Positions 32,890-44,154 are shown, numbered from the stretch's first letter. The stretch: DNA of 64,000 nt from Phascolarctos cinereus (GCF_002099425.1 NW_018344024.1:4746501-4810500); one strand, 5' to 3'. The notes: generated from the sequence alone by a model not told the origin. Program-made: numbers and translations.

Positions 32890-33360
32890 TCTCCCAAACT
32901 CAACAACTCTGCACATATTCAGAGTTGTAACTGAAAATTCTGGTATCTGGAGCAAATTCAGAGGATGGAGTGGGGAGAGACAGATAATCTAGGATACCTT
33001 GGTGATAGCATGCATCACCATGATCAATGATGCCATATATCCTCTATAGGACAGGTCCCTGGCTAAGTGGTATGTGAGCCACCTGTCCTAGCCAGGTTTA
33101 TGAATACCATTGTGGTGGTAGATACAGAGAGGAGAGAGAAAGCCCAAGACACCAAGTCTATATTACATCATTATCCCCACTAATATTAAAATGCTCCATG
33201 TATGTAAATTTCCAGCTAAGGAGTATGCAGGTCACTATCCAAGTAGAGTGACACCAGTTGAGGAAGGCAGGCTAGTGAAATGGTATTTGATGGTGACAAG
33301 TCTTTTGGTGAAAGATGATAATGCCTTGGCCCCTGAGAGGTATAGATTTCATCTACCTAT
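32890..33360. other. No assignable feature
   Basis: No repeat or exon recognised. The 76-codon frame at 33191-33421 runs into the L2 end and has no domain. Confidence 0.35.
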
Positions 33361-33364
33361 TGCA

Positions 33365-33515
33365 TCATATTGCTGCCTTCCCACTTGGAATCTGAACTCC
33401 CTAAAAGAAGGAACTCTCTAGCCTTTTCTATTTATAGCCTCAGTACTTAGCACAGTTCTTGGCACCGAATAAGCAGGCAATAAATGCAAACCCCTTTAGT
33501 CATTCACCAACATCA
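33365..33515 (+). repeat. L2 LINE 3' end
   Basis: It has 'ggaatctgaactccctaaa', 'tatagcctcagtacttagca' and 'ttcttggcaccgaataagc'. Confidence 0.7.
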
Positions 33516-33724
33516 TGTTGTTATTCATTGATTCCATGTTATCTAGTGCAAATGAAATGGGGGATGGAGATGTCAGGGGGCAGTGTCTTTGGGCAAAGCC
33601 CTAGTTATCTCATGCTGATTGTAGTTCTCTAGGGTGATGGGTTGGGAAGGAACAGAGATGTACATCAAAAGCAAATTTATTTTTAAGCATTGATCAATAA
33701 AATATTCATTTAAAATGAAGAATT

Positions 33725-33840
33725 AACAACTAACCAATCAATCAACAAACATTTTCACACACTCACCAAATGTCAGACCCTGGAGATACAAAAATAAAAG
33801 CTAAACAATATCTGTCATGAAGGAGGTTATATTCCACTAT
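33725..33840 (-). repeat. L2 3' end, antisense
   Basis: 'caatcaatcaacaaacattt' followed by 'ccctggagatacaaaaataa' is the antisense L2 terminus, with its (ATTG)n tail visible as CAATCAATCAAC. Confidence 0.65.
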
Positions 33841-33844
33841 TGAA

Positions 33845-34165
33845 AGTAATATGTATGTGTGTATACATATATATACATTCAAATATATAGAAACAACAGT
33901 TTTGTATCTATTTTGTACTTGTGTATATATATGCAAATACAAAACTGATACAAAGATATTGTATGTATATAGGAGAATGCACACATGAGATATATGTATA
34001 TATATATATATATATATATCTATCTAAATACACACACATATACATACACATAGGCAAATAGAAAAGTATTAGATGCATATATACACATATACTACAAGAT
34101 TATATATATATGTACACAAATATGTTTGAGTATGTATATATACATATACGTATATATGCAAATGT
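33845..34165. repeat. AT-rich compound microsatellite (TATG/TATAC/TA)
   Basis: About 320 bp of imperfect TATG, ATAC and TA tracts. They include a longer TA run at 33993-34018 and CACACATATACATAC near 34029. It directly follows an L2 end. Confidence 0.85.
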
Positions 34166-34429
34166 GAAATCGAAAGGGTTTGGGGAGAGAGCACTAGAGA
34201 ACTGGTAAAGATTGCAATAATATTTCATATTTCTTCTTCCTGGCCCTGTGTTTTTCAGGCTGTGGAGAAAAGCTGTTAGCTAAGCACAAATGAGGGGTAG
34301 GTCAAACTATAGCTCCTCTCCTTTTTCTACCCTCCTAAATCACATTCAGTGTAGGCAAGAAAGAAATGGCCAGATGGATTGAAGCCCAGATCCACATGTT
34401 ATTTTCTGGAGGGTCAGAGGGACAGTAGG

Positions 34430-34670
34430 TACCAGGTTTATGATTTCATTAGAATAAGGAACTCCCAATGAGGAAACACCCATTCTCTGCAGAGCATCTG
34501 TTCTGCAGTTTGTATTCTTAGAGTTAATTGTACAGGAAACTGAGAGGTTAAATGATTTTGCTCAGCATCATACAGCCACTATATACCAGAGAGAGAACTT
34601 GAATCCAGATTCTTGCTTCTGAATCTGAGGCCTGCTCTCTATTTACTGCATTTTGCTGCCTCTTTACTAT
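34430..34670 (-). repeat. SINE of the 'GGAACTCCC' family, antisense
   Basis: The clearest copy of the 3' part: GGAACTCCCAATGAGGAAAC at 34460, then 'ttagagttaattgtacagg', 'gagaggttaaatgatttt' and the tRNA side 'gaatctgaggcctgctctct'. Confidence 0.8.
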
Positions 34671-35069
34671 AATGCAATAAAACAGGTGGCAAGGGAACCC
34701 ATGTTCACCTTGCTTCACATTGTATATAATTCAATACTTCCTTTTACTCTATTTTAGCCACCTGCAACAACAATGTTGTTACATTCCCTTAATTTTCTGG
34801 CTTTCAAAAGCTCGTCAACACCAGGCTCTCCATGCTGAGTTTTACCTTTATATCTCCCTTTATTATTGTGAGTAAGTGATTGCTACCTGTCCCTTAAGGG
34901 TTTGAAGACAAAAATGAAATGGTGTTTACACATGTGGATCCTCTAACTGCTACTCAATATTGCAGATGCAGGCAAAATCCAGTTTTTCCTCTAACAAACT
35001 ATGTTGAAGTATTCAGTTTAGTCCCTAAAGTAATGAGTCAGACAAAAAGACCTAAAGAGCTAGAAACTT

Positions 35070-35162
35070 TGGTAGTTGTATCACTAACTCAGAACACTAC
35101 AAGTAGAAGGGACTCAAGCAATCATTTATTCCAACGTCTTCATGTTGAAGTTGAGGAATAGA
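35070..35162 (-). repeat. MIR3-like fragment, antisense
   Basis: 'actacaagtagaagggactc', 'aagcaatcatttattccaac' and 'ttgaagttgaggaatagac'. Short and diverged. Confidence 0.5.
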
Positions 35163-35164
35163 CC

Positions 35165-35525
35165 CCATGTCCTGACTCTGGGCATTTTATCTCAGTATCC
35201 CCCACGCCTGGAACACTCTCCTTCCTCATCTCTGCCTCCTGACTTCACTGGCTTCCTTCAATTTCCAGCTAAAATTTCACCTCCTACAGGAAGGCATCCT
35301 GACTCCTTCTTAATTCTAGTGCCTTTCTTCTATTGATTATCTCCAATTTATCTGGTATATAGCTTGTTCAAACATGATTATTTTCATGTTATCTCCCCAT
35401 TAGATCAGGAGCTTCTTCAGAGCAAGGACTGTCATTTGTCTTTCTTTGTATCCCCAGTGTTTAGCAAAGTCTCAAGCACCTATTAGATGCTTAATAAATG
35501 TTTAGTGACTGATTGATTTACTGAC
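35165..35525 (+). repeat. L2 LINE 3' end, nearly complete
   Basis: It has 'cacgcctggaacactctcct', 'cactggcttccttcaatttc', 'ggcatcctgactccttctt', 'gtatccccagtgtttagcaa', TTAATAAATG and a GACTGATTGATT end. It is the best L2 3' copy in the window. Confidence 0.9.
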
Positions 35526-35529
35526 TAGG

Positions 35530-36930
35530 CTATGTTTGTTCCTTGCTCAATGTCACAGAGCTAGTTAGTGATAAAGCCAAGGGGCAGTAGATATGTACTC
35601 ATATAATTGGAACAGATCCTGAATTGTCCCCCACTTTGGGAAATTTCATTAATTTGAGAACTCCTATTGTGGAAAACTTTTTCCATCAATGTACACATCA
35701 GCCACATAAAACATTCAGCTTAGCACTAACAGAGAAAGCCACATCAGCCACATATAACTCAATTTGGTACCCACCCAAAGTCATGTAATGCAAATGATTC
35801 ATTCTCATTCTGATATTCAAAGAAAAATTATTGGCCACTGCAGTCATCAAATGCTACCTCCTCACTTCTCTTTGCATTGTCATGTAAAGGGATTGCCAAT
35901 ATGGCACACTTTCTTCTATTTATGACCAAGTCAGCATGTGTTTTTCTAGAGCAAAAAATAATCATCCTTGCTAAATTTCCAATGTGGCCTTGAAATGGAA
36001 AATTCGATCTCTTTTATTTCAGCTGCTTCATCTGACACTGATGGGGGCATATTAAGACAATCTAAAGGTTACAAGATAGAGCATTTGGGGCCAAGTAACT
36101 TGAGTAGAGAAATAGCTTTCCATAGATTTCTCTAGTCTCCATAGAACTTCCTTTGAATGGAAGCGTATATCCCTGAAACTTTGATGGGATGGTAGAAGAA
36201 AGCATGAAATGTTAACAATAAGTGCCATGGGCTCTCTAACTTTAAGGAAGAACTGGAAACCAAGCATCACAGAGAAGGAAGGCAAAGTAATGAGGGGCAA
36301 TGGCAGAACAATTTTACCATCCTTCTCTTATCTCCTAAGTCCTCTTCCTGTGCAGTGACATTACGAGTTTGCCATCTTTGGTAAACCTGAAGCCCTGGAC
36401 CACAAGCTAATATAATGAATAAAGGAAACATAAGGATAGAAAACAATATTTTGTACACAATACATATTAAAATAGACCATGCTAGAATGGAAAGACATAG
36501 ATATAAATGATATACAGTGGAAGAAATAGCTAACATAACTGTTGACAGAATCGGCATCTAAAAAGACATAAACAAGGTAGAATGATGAACCATATCTTCC
36601 CCATTACTCAATGATTTGTGATCTCATCAATATGCATGTTTCTTCCAATATCCAGTGATATTGATTGCAAATCATCCCTGCCTGCTGACCCTCTCATTAA
36701 ATCCCCCCATAAATTTGCCACAAAGGATCCACCACAACACATTTGTATCCTTCTTCATGTTTTCTTAATTTTTCATAGAAACCAATGGATCATTCATACT
36801 GTCCATTTAATCTTCCTTTGTCTCACTTTATGCCCTACCATCTTCTCTTTCAAACATGTATTTGTTCGAGGACTTCTCCTGCATCATTGTTCTACATATT
36901 TCCTTGTTTATAATGTGTTTTAGACCTCTC
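35530..36930. other. Mostly unassigned; possible decayed LINE at 36600-36930
   Basis: 35600-35720 looks like a scrap of the 'GGAACTCCC' SINE ('gagaactcctattgtgg'). 36600-36930 read on the minus strand has the style of a LINE C-terminal ORF (WWILCGKFM / VDPLWQIYG-like words in two frames), but I cannot name it with confidence. No host exon seen. Confidence 0.3.
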
Positions 36931-36937
36931 AGGTCCA

Positions 36938-37470
36938 TAATATATATGCCCATATACATACATATACACATATGCATGTGTATCTACATATGTATTCAAA
37001 TATACAATGAAGGATGAGGTTTAGAGGTTGCCTATTCATCATAGTCTGACTATTAGGCATTTTTTATCCACTTAATTTTCCCCCATATTATTAGTTAAAT
37101 CACATTTTTGATTAATTATGGATCTTATTTAGGAAGCTTTGCAAATTCCAGGGCTTAATATATTTAGCACAACTAACATGTATATGTGTATGTATATATA
37201 CTTATGCACATGTATGTATCTATGCATGTATGTATATGTGTATATACATATGAGCATTCATGAATATAAGTATTTCAATAAATATACATGAATATATACA
37301 TATATGTATATGAGATTTATGAGAGATTAATTGGTTGACCATCCATCATAGTCTGGCCATTTATCTTTATCCATTTAGTTTTTTCCCGTATGTAGTTAAG
37401 TCAAACTCTTGAGTGATTATAGATCTAAATGTGAAAATTTTAGGGCTTAGTACAATCAACACAACTGATA
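36938..37470. repeat. Direct tandem duplication, two units with AT microsatellite
   Basis: Unit 1 is about 36938-37177 and unit 2 about 37178-37465. Each starts with a TATG/CATA tract, then shares ATCATAGTCTG, 'tatcca(c/t)tta', 'agttaa(a)tca', 'attatggatct'-type and AGGGCTTA...CAACT in the same order. The units are clearly diverged, so the duplication is old. Confidence 0.75.
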
Positions 37471-37479
37471 TAGTCAAGT

Positions 37480-37750
37480 TGAAAAATGTTATTAATCACT
37501 TACTATGAGCCAGGCACTGTGCTAATTCTTGAGGATATAAAGAAAGGCAAAAACTATCCATGCCATCACACAGCTCACATTTTAGCAGGAGGGTCAATGG
37601 TCAAACAACTATGTACATGTGAGATATATAGCAGTTAACTGGACATAATCTCAGAAGGAAGGTACTAGCATTAAGGGGGAATCAGGAAAGGTTTCTTGCA
37701 GAAGGTGGAATTTAAGCTAAAACTTGGAGGAAAGCAGGAGGCAAAAATGA
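37480..37750 (-). repeat. L2 3' end, antisense
   Basis: It has 'acttactatgagccaggcac', 'gaggatataaagaaaggcaa', 'atcacacagctcacatttta', 'gaaaggtttcttgcagaagg' and 'ggaatttaagctaaaacttg'. Confidence 0.85.
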
Positions 37751-37960
37751 GAAGGGAGAAGACTTTAAGCATGAGATGGTGGAATAAGCACAGGATTTAT
37801 AGACAGTGAAACTGAGTTCCAATCCCAGCCCTGCCATTTACTACTTATTTGGCCTTGGACAAATCACTTAATCTCTCTGGGCCTCAGTTGTAAAGTGAGG
37901 AGGAAGGAATAGACAGCCTCTAAAGTCCCTTCCAGCTGTAAATCTATGATCTGCAAACAG
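37750..37960 (+). repeat. MIR3-like SINE
   Basis: It has 'actgagttccaatcccagcc', 'ggccttggacaaatcactta', 'ctctctgggcctcagttg' and the end 'aaagtcccttccagctgtaa', which is the complement of the antisense copies' GGAAGGGAC start. Confidence 0.85.
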
Positions 37961-37964
37961 GAAT

Positions 37965-38870
37965 ATATGAAGGACAGTACAGGGGGAATGCCTCTTCAGC
38001 TTAGATTTTAACCTATAACTCTTTCATGATGGTAGTGATCATCTTCAGGTAGCATCAATTCCCCTTTCATTAATAATCAAAGTGTCCTCAAAAAAGTTTT
38101 CCATTATTTTATGTATTTCAAGAAATCATGTATAATTTTTATACATGCATGGAAAACACCTTATTGGAGGAAAACCTTGAAAGTAATGCTTTGTTCTATT
38201 AAGGATTTTTTTTTCAAACAAGTGAAGTGGGAACTTGCATTCTCTTTATCTTTCCATCAACTGTGTGATGGTAAAGATGTGATCTATTATGGCATATTGT
38301 GTATAAAACACTTTCTTTTCCCTCTATCACACTCAGTGCATGGGTAGATTATCATCATTAGCATTTTATATAAATAGGAAAGTAGGTATACACATTAGTG
38401 GTTATTAATGATCTGTCACTTTTTAAAGCAACAATAAAGTAATATTTCCATGACCTGATATCTTTTGATTCTTTCCCACATTAAGAAATGATCCCTCAAC
38501 ACCTTCAAAACACCTGTCACTTCCAGGATGTGCCTCCTTTCTATATAGTTTACTTCAATTGCTTTATTCTTATCTCTTCAAGAAGCACATCTAAGACTAG
38601 TATGTCATTGTTCAAATATAGTTGGCCTTCTGTCCTTGATGGTGAAAAGAACTTAACTCTAATATCTTTACATATCTTTCCCACCTTTCATGTGCTATTG
38701 TCCTTAGAATTTCATTCTCAAATGTTGCAGAGGACTAAGAGCCACTTTGTATATTTCTTTTTTTCATGAGATGTATGTCATGGCCAAAAAATTAATCACC
38801 CAGAGGTCAGCCTACTGGAGATGATACTCTGTGGTTGGTCCTCAAAAAGCAGATATATCCTATTAACAAG
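37965..38870. other. No assignable feature
   Basis: No repeat recognised. Frames at 38111-38347 and 38488-38769 (78 and 93 codons) show no domain or splice context. Confidence 0.35.
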
Positions 38871-38874
38871 ACTG

Positions 38875-39215
38875 ATTAAAGAATTGAATTTAATAGAAAT
38901 AAATGTAAATTTCTGTGCTTGGGTTTAATCAAATCAACTGTGCAAATGTAGGATGAGAGATGCTTGACTGGACAAACAAAAAAAATTATCTGAAGGTCTG
39001 ATTAAATTACATACTCAATTAGAGTTGTAAAATGACATGGAGGCTAAAAAAACTAATAAACAAGTTTCAAGAAGAAAGGTATGATGCCCAGGAAAAAAAA
39101 GGAGGTGATTGTTTTACTGTGATCTGATTTGTTCAGACCACATATGGAAATTTGCTTTCATTTCTTGGTGCCATTAAGGATATTAAAAAAAAAATGGATG
39201 TATATATTAACAAAC
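38875..39215 (+). repeat. CR1/L3 LINE fragment
   Basis: It has 'aatagaaataaatgtaaatt' (KFNRDKCK region), 'ttctgtgcttgggtttaatc', then 'gatttgttcagaccacatat' and 'ttcatttcttggtgccatt' (the RPHLEYC region). Decayed. Confidence 0.65.
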
Positions 39216-39224
39216 TGGACAAGT

Positions 39225-39310
39225 TGAAATCATGGCTCTGCTACTATTTGTATGACCTTGGGCAAGTCACTTTTGCTCTCTTAGCCTCAGATTTCTTTTC
39301 CTAGGCTGTT
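39225..39310 (+). repeat. MIR fragment
   Basis: 'tgaccttgggcaagtcactt' at about 39251 with 'ttagcctcagatttc'. Confidence 0.6.
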
Positions 39311-39389
39311 GTAACTTTGTGGATGACAGATACCTTGGAAATGAGCTAACCTGATCAGCACCATTATTGAAATAGAATGTATTATCAAA

Positions 39390-39555
39390 GGATCATAGAT
39401 GATCTAGAGTTGGAAGTGTCCTCAGAGGTTATCTAGCACACTCCCTACATTTTACAAATAGGGAAACTGAGATCCAAGGAGATTAGATAACTGGCCCAAG
39501 GTTATCCAGATAGTAAGCATATCAGAAGTGGATTGGAACTATAGTCTAGACTAAT
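39390..39555 (-). repeat. MIR3-like SINE, antisense
   Basis: It has 'gatcatagatgatctagag', 'ttggaagtgtcctcagagg', 'ggaaactgagatccaagg' and 'gataactggcccaaggtta'. Confidence 0.8.
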
Positions 39556-39745
39556 GTTGCCGAACTCAAATCCTGTTAGCCTCATATTGACTTAGAATAC
39601 CACAAATTAACATAATCTCTGTTGTATTGTATTTTTACTTATTTTATTAAAGATTTCCCAATTACAGCATAATTTCATTTGGGCTGCACTTGGGAGTTTT
39701 GCTGTCAACTAGGCCCATAGGTTGTGAGTTTGACACTTCTGATAG
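39556..39745. mobile_element. hAT MITE of the 'GTCAAACTC' family
   Basis: Ends: 'gttgccgaactcaaat' at left and 'gtgagtttgacacttctg' at right are inverted repeats. The centre has 'ttgtattgtatttttactta'. The right flank ATAGACTT resembles the left flank ATAGTCTA, a weak target duplication. A half copy lies at 19548. Confidence 0.75.
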
Positions 39746-39829
39746 ACTTGAAAGAACTAGTTCAAGATCTTTGTCCCCATAGGAGAAAAAGCCATCTCCT
39801 TTGAGATAATTTGTTTTTATCAAGGGAAC

Positions 39830-39895
39830 TTTAATAATAATAATAATAATAATAACAATAATATTATCAATAACAACAATAAAAACAACAGTTTA
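39830..39895 (+). repeat. (AAT)n / (AAC)n microsatellite
   Basis: About 9 perfect TAA units followed by imperfect AAC/AAT units. Confidence 0.9.
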
Positions 39896-40130
39896 CATTT
39901 GTATTGTACTTTACATACATTATTTCATTTGATCCTCGCAATAACCCTAATAAGTATGCATAGGATTTATAGCCCCCAAGGATCTAAATTATTCTTTAAT
40001 TCAAATTCCTCATTTTACAAATGAGGAAGATGAGGCTTGGAGACATTAAGTGACTTGTCTAAAGTGACACAAGTCTTCCTGACCTCAAGTTCAGTTTGCT
40101 TTCTAATAAATCATGCTGCTACCCCATGGT
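39880..40130 (-). repeat. MIR-type SINE, antisense
   Basis: It has 'tttcatttgatcctcgcaat', 'cctcattttacaaatgagg' and 'taagtgacttgtctaaagtg'. A 60-bp insert or diverged patch lies at 39960-40010. Confidence 0.75.
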
Positions 40131-40319
40131 ATTCATTGAGTTAGACTACTCTTGGGGGAGGAATGGGCGAGGAGAGGGTGAACATATCAAGTGGTTCATC
40201 TGGAAGGGTCACTGAATTGGCCCACTTATCAGGGGTGGGGGTGGGACAGTGGAAGAGATGACTGTTCCTGGTCAGTTGAATGGAAATTCCATCTCTTTAG
40301 GGTTTAAGGCCTCATCTTT

Positions 40320-40620
40320 TATAACATTCTAGGACTAGAGCAGGAAGGTTCTAACAGCACTTAAAGAAGATAAATCTGGTGATAGGGTGGAGGATAGTTA
40401 GGGAAGAGTCTACAGTCACAGAGACTGGTTAGAAGATCACAGCAATATTTTAAGTATGAAATGATGAGGCTTTAGATGATGTGGTAGATATGAAAATATA
40501 GAGGAAATATGAAAATGAAAGGGATACTGGAGAAAGAATCAATACGACTGGGTGACTGGTCATATATAGGGGATGAAGGAATAAGACAACACTAAGAGGA
40601 ACCCATGATTTTAAATCTGA
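40320..40620 (-). repeat. L2 3' region, antisense
   Basis: It follows the antisense L2 layout ('taaatctggtgatagggtgg', 'ttagggaagagtctacagtc', 'gatgaggctttagatgatg', 'ctgggtgactggtcatata'). Diverged. Confidence 0.55.
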
Positions 40621-41234
40621 GGTATTCTTAACAGAATACCAATCTTCTTATTCATTCTACCATGACCTAATGATCAACTGACCCCCAAACTGGTCTTTCT
40701 CCAACTACTGAATCAAAGATTGACCACTTGGAGATTAGCTTGTATCTTTGTGTCTCTGGTGACTATAATCTGGATTTTTTTTCTTACTCCTTTTACCTCA
40801 TGGGTACCTAAGAGTTAACTATCTTCCCTTGTGTTAGTTAAAATGTGCCAAACAAAGGCTTATTGATTTCAGAGTGTATTGACAAATTAACTTATGTAGA
40901 AATCTCTTAGTCCCAAAAAAGGTAATTACAACAGACTGCAAAAAGATATATGGAGACAAAAGCCAAATATCAAGGATTGACCTTTGTAAGGAATACTCCT
41001 GGTTAGAGAATGGGAAAAGAAAGAGGAGCCAGTAAAGAAGAAATAAAAAAAGAAGCATGTCAAAATTGTGTCAAAGAAGCCAAGGAAGGAATTTGGTGAA
41101 GTCAGGGGCAATCAACCATGTCAAAAATAGAAAATGTTGTATGAAGGTTTAAAAATGCATAAGCATAATATCGTGATGTTAATTTGTTGTACATTTCTTT
41201 ACCATCACAAAATATATAATAATAAAATATTATG

Positions 41235-41425
41235 GACAGGATCAACTGAGGAATGAACATTTATTATATGCTTATTATGTGCCAGGCACTGTTCTAAGTT
41301 CTAGACAAACAAAGAAAATGAAAACATAATCGTCTCCCTCAAGGAGCTTACATAGGAAGCTTAATGGGATAGACAACATGTCTATAAAGAGGTATATTCA
41401 GAAAAAATATAGAATAGATGAAAGG
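41235..41425 (-). repeat. L2 3' end, antisense
   Basis: It has 'catttattatatgcttatta', 'tgtgccaggcactgttctaa' and 'ctccctcaaggagcttacat'. Confidence 0.85.
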
Positions 41426-41489
41426 TAACCTTCTGAATATCCACAGCATACATCTCTTTGGCTGATATTTGTGAACAGAGGGCCATTGA

Positions 41490-41960
41490 ATAGATAGTTT
41501 TTATGATATTTCAAGGAGTGTTGAATGATTTTGATGTATGGATGGGAAACTCTGCTGGAAAGGGTCCTTTAAGATGGTATTTTGCTCTGCTGACTCAAAT
41601 GCTTTTTCATAATCAATAAACGATATGCATAATGAGATCTTATATACATCTTTCTGCAAGTTGTGAAATGGAAAAGACATGGTCCATTGCTGAAGGCCCA
41701 CATATTTCCTATTAATACCCTCAATGATAATACCCATGAATCAAGGATTGAGCATGATGCCATTAAAGATACATTTTTATAGGGAAGAATATGGATGATT
41801 GCAGGTAACCAACATGGTAAAAGGGGAAAGAGTAGAGCATCTATATTTGGGCTCCCTCCTGCCCCCTGCTCTTCTCTGAAACCTAACAGGAAAGTGATAA
41901 ACACAAAAAAATTGACAATTACAGTTGAATGAAAAGCAGACACTTAAAAGCAATCTGATG
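41490..41960 (-). repeat. RTE-clade LINE reverse transcriptase fossil
   Basis: The minus frame at 41737-41501 keeps ISLCISFIDYEKAFESAEQNTIL, split here by two changes from the RTE/BovB consensus-type FIDYEKAFDSVE RT motif. Flanking DNA on the same strand continues the element, though other frames are interrupted. This is the same LINE class that supplies the 3' tail of the RTE-tailed SINEs in the window. Not functional. Confidence 0.75.
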
Positions 41961-42004
41961 AGTTTTTAGGGACCATTTGGAAAAATTAATCCAAGAGTTT
42001 TGAA

Positions 42005-42182
42005 GAACATGTCAAAAACTGAACTCATTCTTTCTTCCCTTTTTTCAGCCTACACCCACAGCTACCAAGTTATTCTCCATGGTCTCATTACTCCTTACTC
42101 TCTGCCCAGTGCCCATGTTACCTTCCCTATATCTAATCAATCTAGTCCTGCCAAAGCTTCCTCAGTATAGTCTCTAGACCAG
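42005..42182 (+). repeat. L2-like fragment
   Basis: 'ctaccaagttattctccatg', 'ttactctctgcccagtgccc' and 'ctaatcaatctagtcctgcc' are in L2 ORF style. Weak. Confidence 0.35.
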
Positions 42183-42187
42183 AGGTT

Positions 42188-42666
42188 GTTAACTCAGAAT
42201 TTGTGGACCCCCATGGAATCCTTGATAGATTTCTGAGGGTGCATATTCTTGGATGAGAAAAAAAAATGCATCTTTATTTTTACTTATCTTTAACTGAAAT
42301 TTAGCATTTCTTTCCATGATGAATATAAGCAACAAACTACATTAATAAGTACCTGTGACTTTATCACCAATAGAAATCATAGGTAATATTGTGGTAATTT
42401 TATATCACAGTATAGTTGTTACAGATAACTCAAAAAACTTTTGCACTCATCATGCCTTCAAAATTACTGTAGTTATTTGACTTGTCACTAGATATTACTA
42501 TGCAACATTTTAAAATATTTTATGACTATATTTCAATATGTGTTTTCTTTGTTATCCTATATATTTTATTTTATGCATTTAAAAGCATTATTCTGAGTAA
42601 ATATTCATGGACTTCACCAGACTGACATAGGGAACTATAACAAAAAAATAATTGAGAACACCTACG
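42188..42666. mobile_element. hAT non-autonomous element of the 'GTTCTTAACCTGGGGTC' family
   Basis: Starts CAGAGGTTGTTAACTC, ends near 'ttgagaacacct'. It carries 'gtggacccccatgg', 'aactgaaatttagcatttc', 'gtgactttatcaccaataga', 'ttattctgagtaaat' and 'gacttcaccagactgac', matching a family I know from mammals. Nearly full length (about 480 bp). A disrupted copy lies at 47050-47462. Confidence 0.75.
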
Positions 42667-42669
42667 CTG

Positions 42670-43540
42670 AGCCTTTTTTTCCTTCTTTATCTATTACTCT
42701 TTTCCAGAACCCTACTGTCATGTTATTTGGAGACAACTTTGGCATTCTGGAAGCAAACATATAGTTCTAAGGAGCTTTTGAATATATTAGGAACAAGAAA
42801 CATTTTTAAACAATAGAAGAATTTGTCAAAAAAAGTAGTCAAATGTTCCCACAACTCCATCACAATATGTAAACAGCCTAATGCAAAAATGCTTATTTAA
42901 TATTTCATTGGAAAAACATTTCTTTTTACACTACAGTTTTCCATGCAGCTATTTCTAGTTACAGTAATATAATTTGACAATGAGAGTTATTACAGAGCAA
43001 TGCAATAACATGCTAAGGTTATAAACTGATAATTTCTGTGATTTTTCAAGGCAAAAAATAATTATGATTATTTTTCTTAGTAATTACAAATGGTAATTAT
43101 ACTTGAAGTTAACATAAAAACTATAAACCAATAGATCAGAAATTATACTGTTGGTAGCCGACCAATAAAAGTTTCCATTTCCAGTAGTAACAGCCAATTT
43201 CAAAGGCTTTAGCAAATTCAATATGGATAACCGCCTCCTTGCCAAATATATGAGAGAGATTACAAGGCATTTTTTAGGCACTGAAAATACGCTCCATTTA
43301 AATGTGTAAGTCAATTATATATACAATTACCTCGCTTTATGCACATTATAGATGCAGATCATCTAAGTCTTACTAAATTAACTGAATAGATGCAAACTAC
43401 CAAAATTAAGATATAAGGCCTCAGGCTACAAAGCCTTCAGAAACTTTCAGTGATACAAGAAACAAACCATGCTGACAAATCTTTCCCTAAAAACAACCTC
43501 TTTCAACAGGAATAGGCCTCAAAAACACATTTAACAAGCC
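42670..43540. other. Low-repeat stretch, candidate conserved noncoding DNA
   Basis: No repeat recognised in 870 bp. 43010-43130 is dense in TAAT and AATTA cores (for example 'aataattatgattattt' and 'tagtaattacaaatggtaat'). 43130-43320 is complex, moderately GC-richer sequence. The minus frame at 43084-43314 shows no domain. Confidence 0.35.
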
Positions 43541-43670
43541 CAGGGGTGGGGAACTGCAGCCTCGAGGCCATGTGTGGCCTTCTAGGTCCTTGGAAGCAGC
43601 CTTTTGACTGAGTCCAAGTTTAACAGAACAAATCCTTTTATTGTTCTGTGAAGTTTGTATTCAGTAAAAA
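43541..43670. mobile_element. hAT MITE, longer form with hairpin centre
   Basis: Starts CAGGGGTGGGGAACTGC, then 'ctcgaggccatgtgtggcc'. The centre holds inverted arms 'agtttaacagaacaa' and 'ttgttctgtgaagttt'. The right terminal repeat is lost or highly diverged. Same family as 6791-6891. Confidence 0.7.
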
Positions 43671-43799
43671 TATTTAAATATCTGAAAGATCTGTGATTTT
43701 GTTTTTCAGTATCAGGGAACTGCTGCTGTTGGAATTGTTTCCATCAATGTTGACTGCAACCCAAGAATGACTTAAAATATAATTCCTAGAGAGTTACCG

Positions 43800-43930
43800 T
43801 AGGCACATAAGGGTTAAATGACTTATTAAGCTAACAAATATAAGAATCAAGATCTGAATCCAAGTCACACTGGCTCCAAATTTAGCCTTCTATTCAACTG
43901 TACCATGCTGCTTCTATGTCTCCATTGTTT
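43800..43930 (-). repeat. SINE fragment, antisense
   Basis: 'taagggttaaatgacttatt', 'aagatctgaatccaagtcac' and 'caactgtaccatgctgcttc' are the tRNA-side half of an antisense MIR3-like or related SINE. Confidence 0.55.
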
Positions 43931-44154
43931 GGAAATCAACTGAAAAAATCTGTTCTTTTTCCACAAAAAATAAGGTATGTCAATACACAACTAGCTCTAC
44001 AGAGATATCTAAGATATGAAAATATAACCTAAACATTAAAGTTTTAAGTACTGGAATGAGATTATTTTAGGACTTGAAGACACTGTGAGATCTGATTATA
44101 CATAAAATGTGAACTAGATCAGATATGTGTATAACAGTCAAGAGCAGAGAAGGG

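Noticed and set aside
36618-36923. 101-codon frame, plus strand
   Set aside because: No domain or splice context; it lies opposite a probable decayed LINE.
41569-41943. Longest open frame of the window (124 codons, minus strand)
   Set aside because: It overlaps the RTE fossil in a different frame from the one with the RT motif, has no domain of its own, and is best seen as a chance frame.
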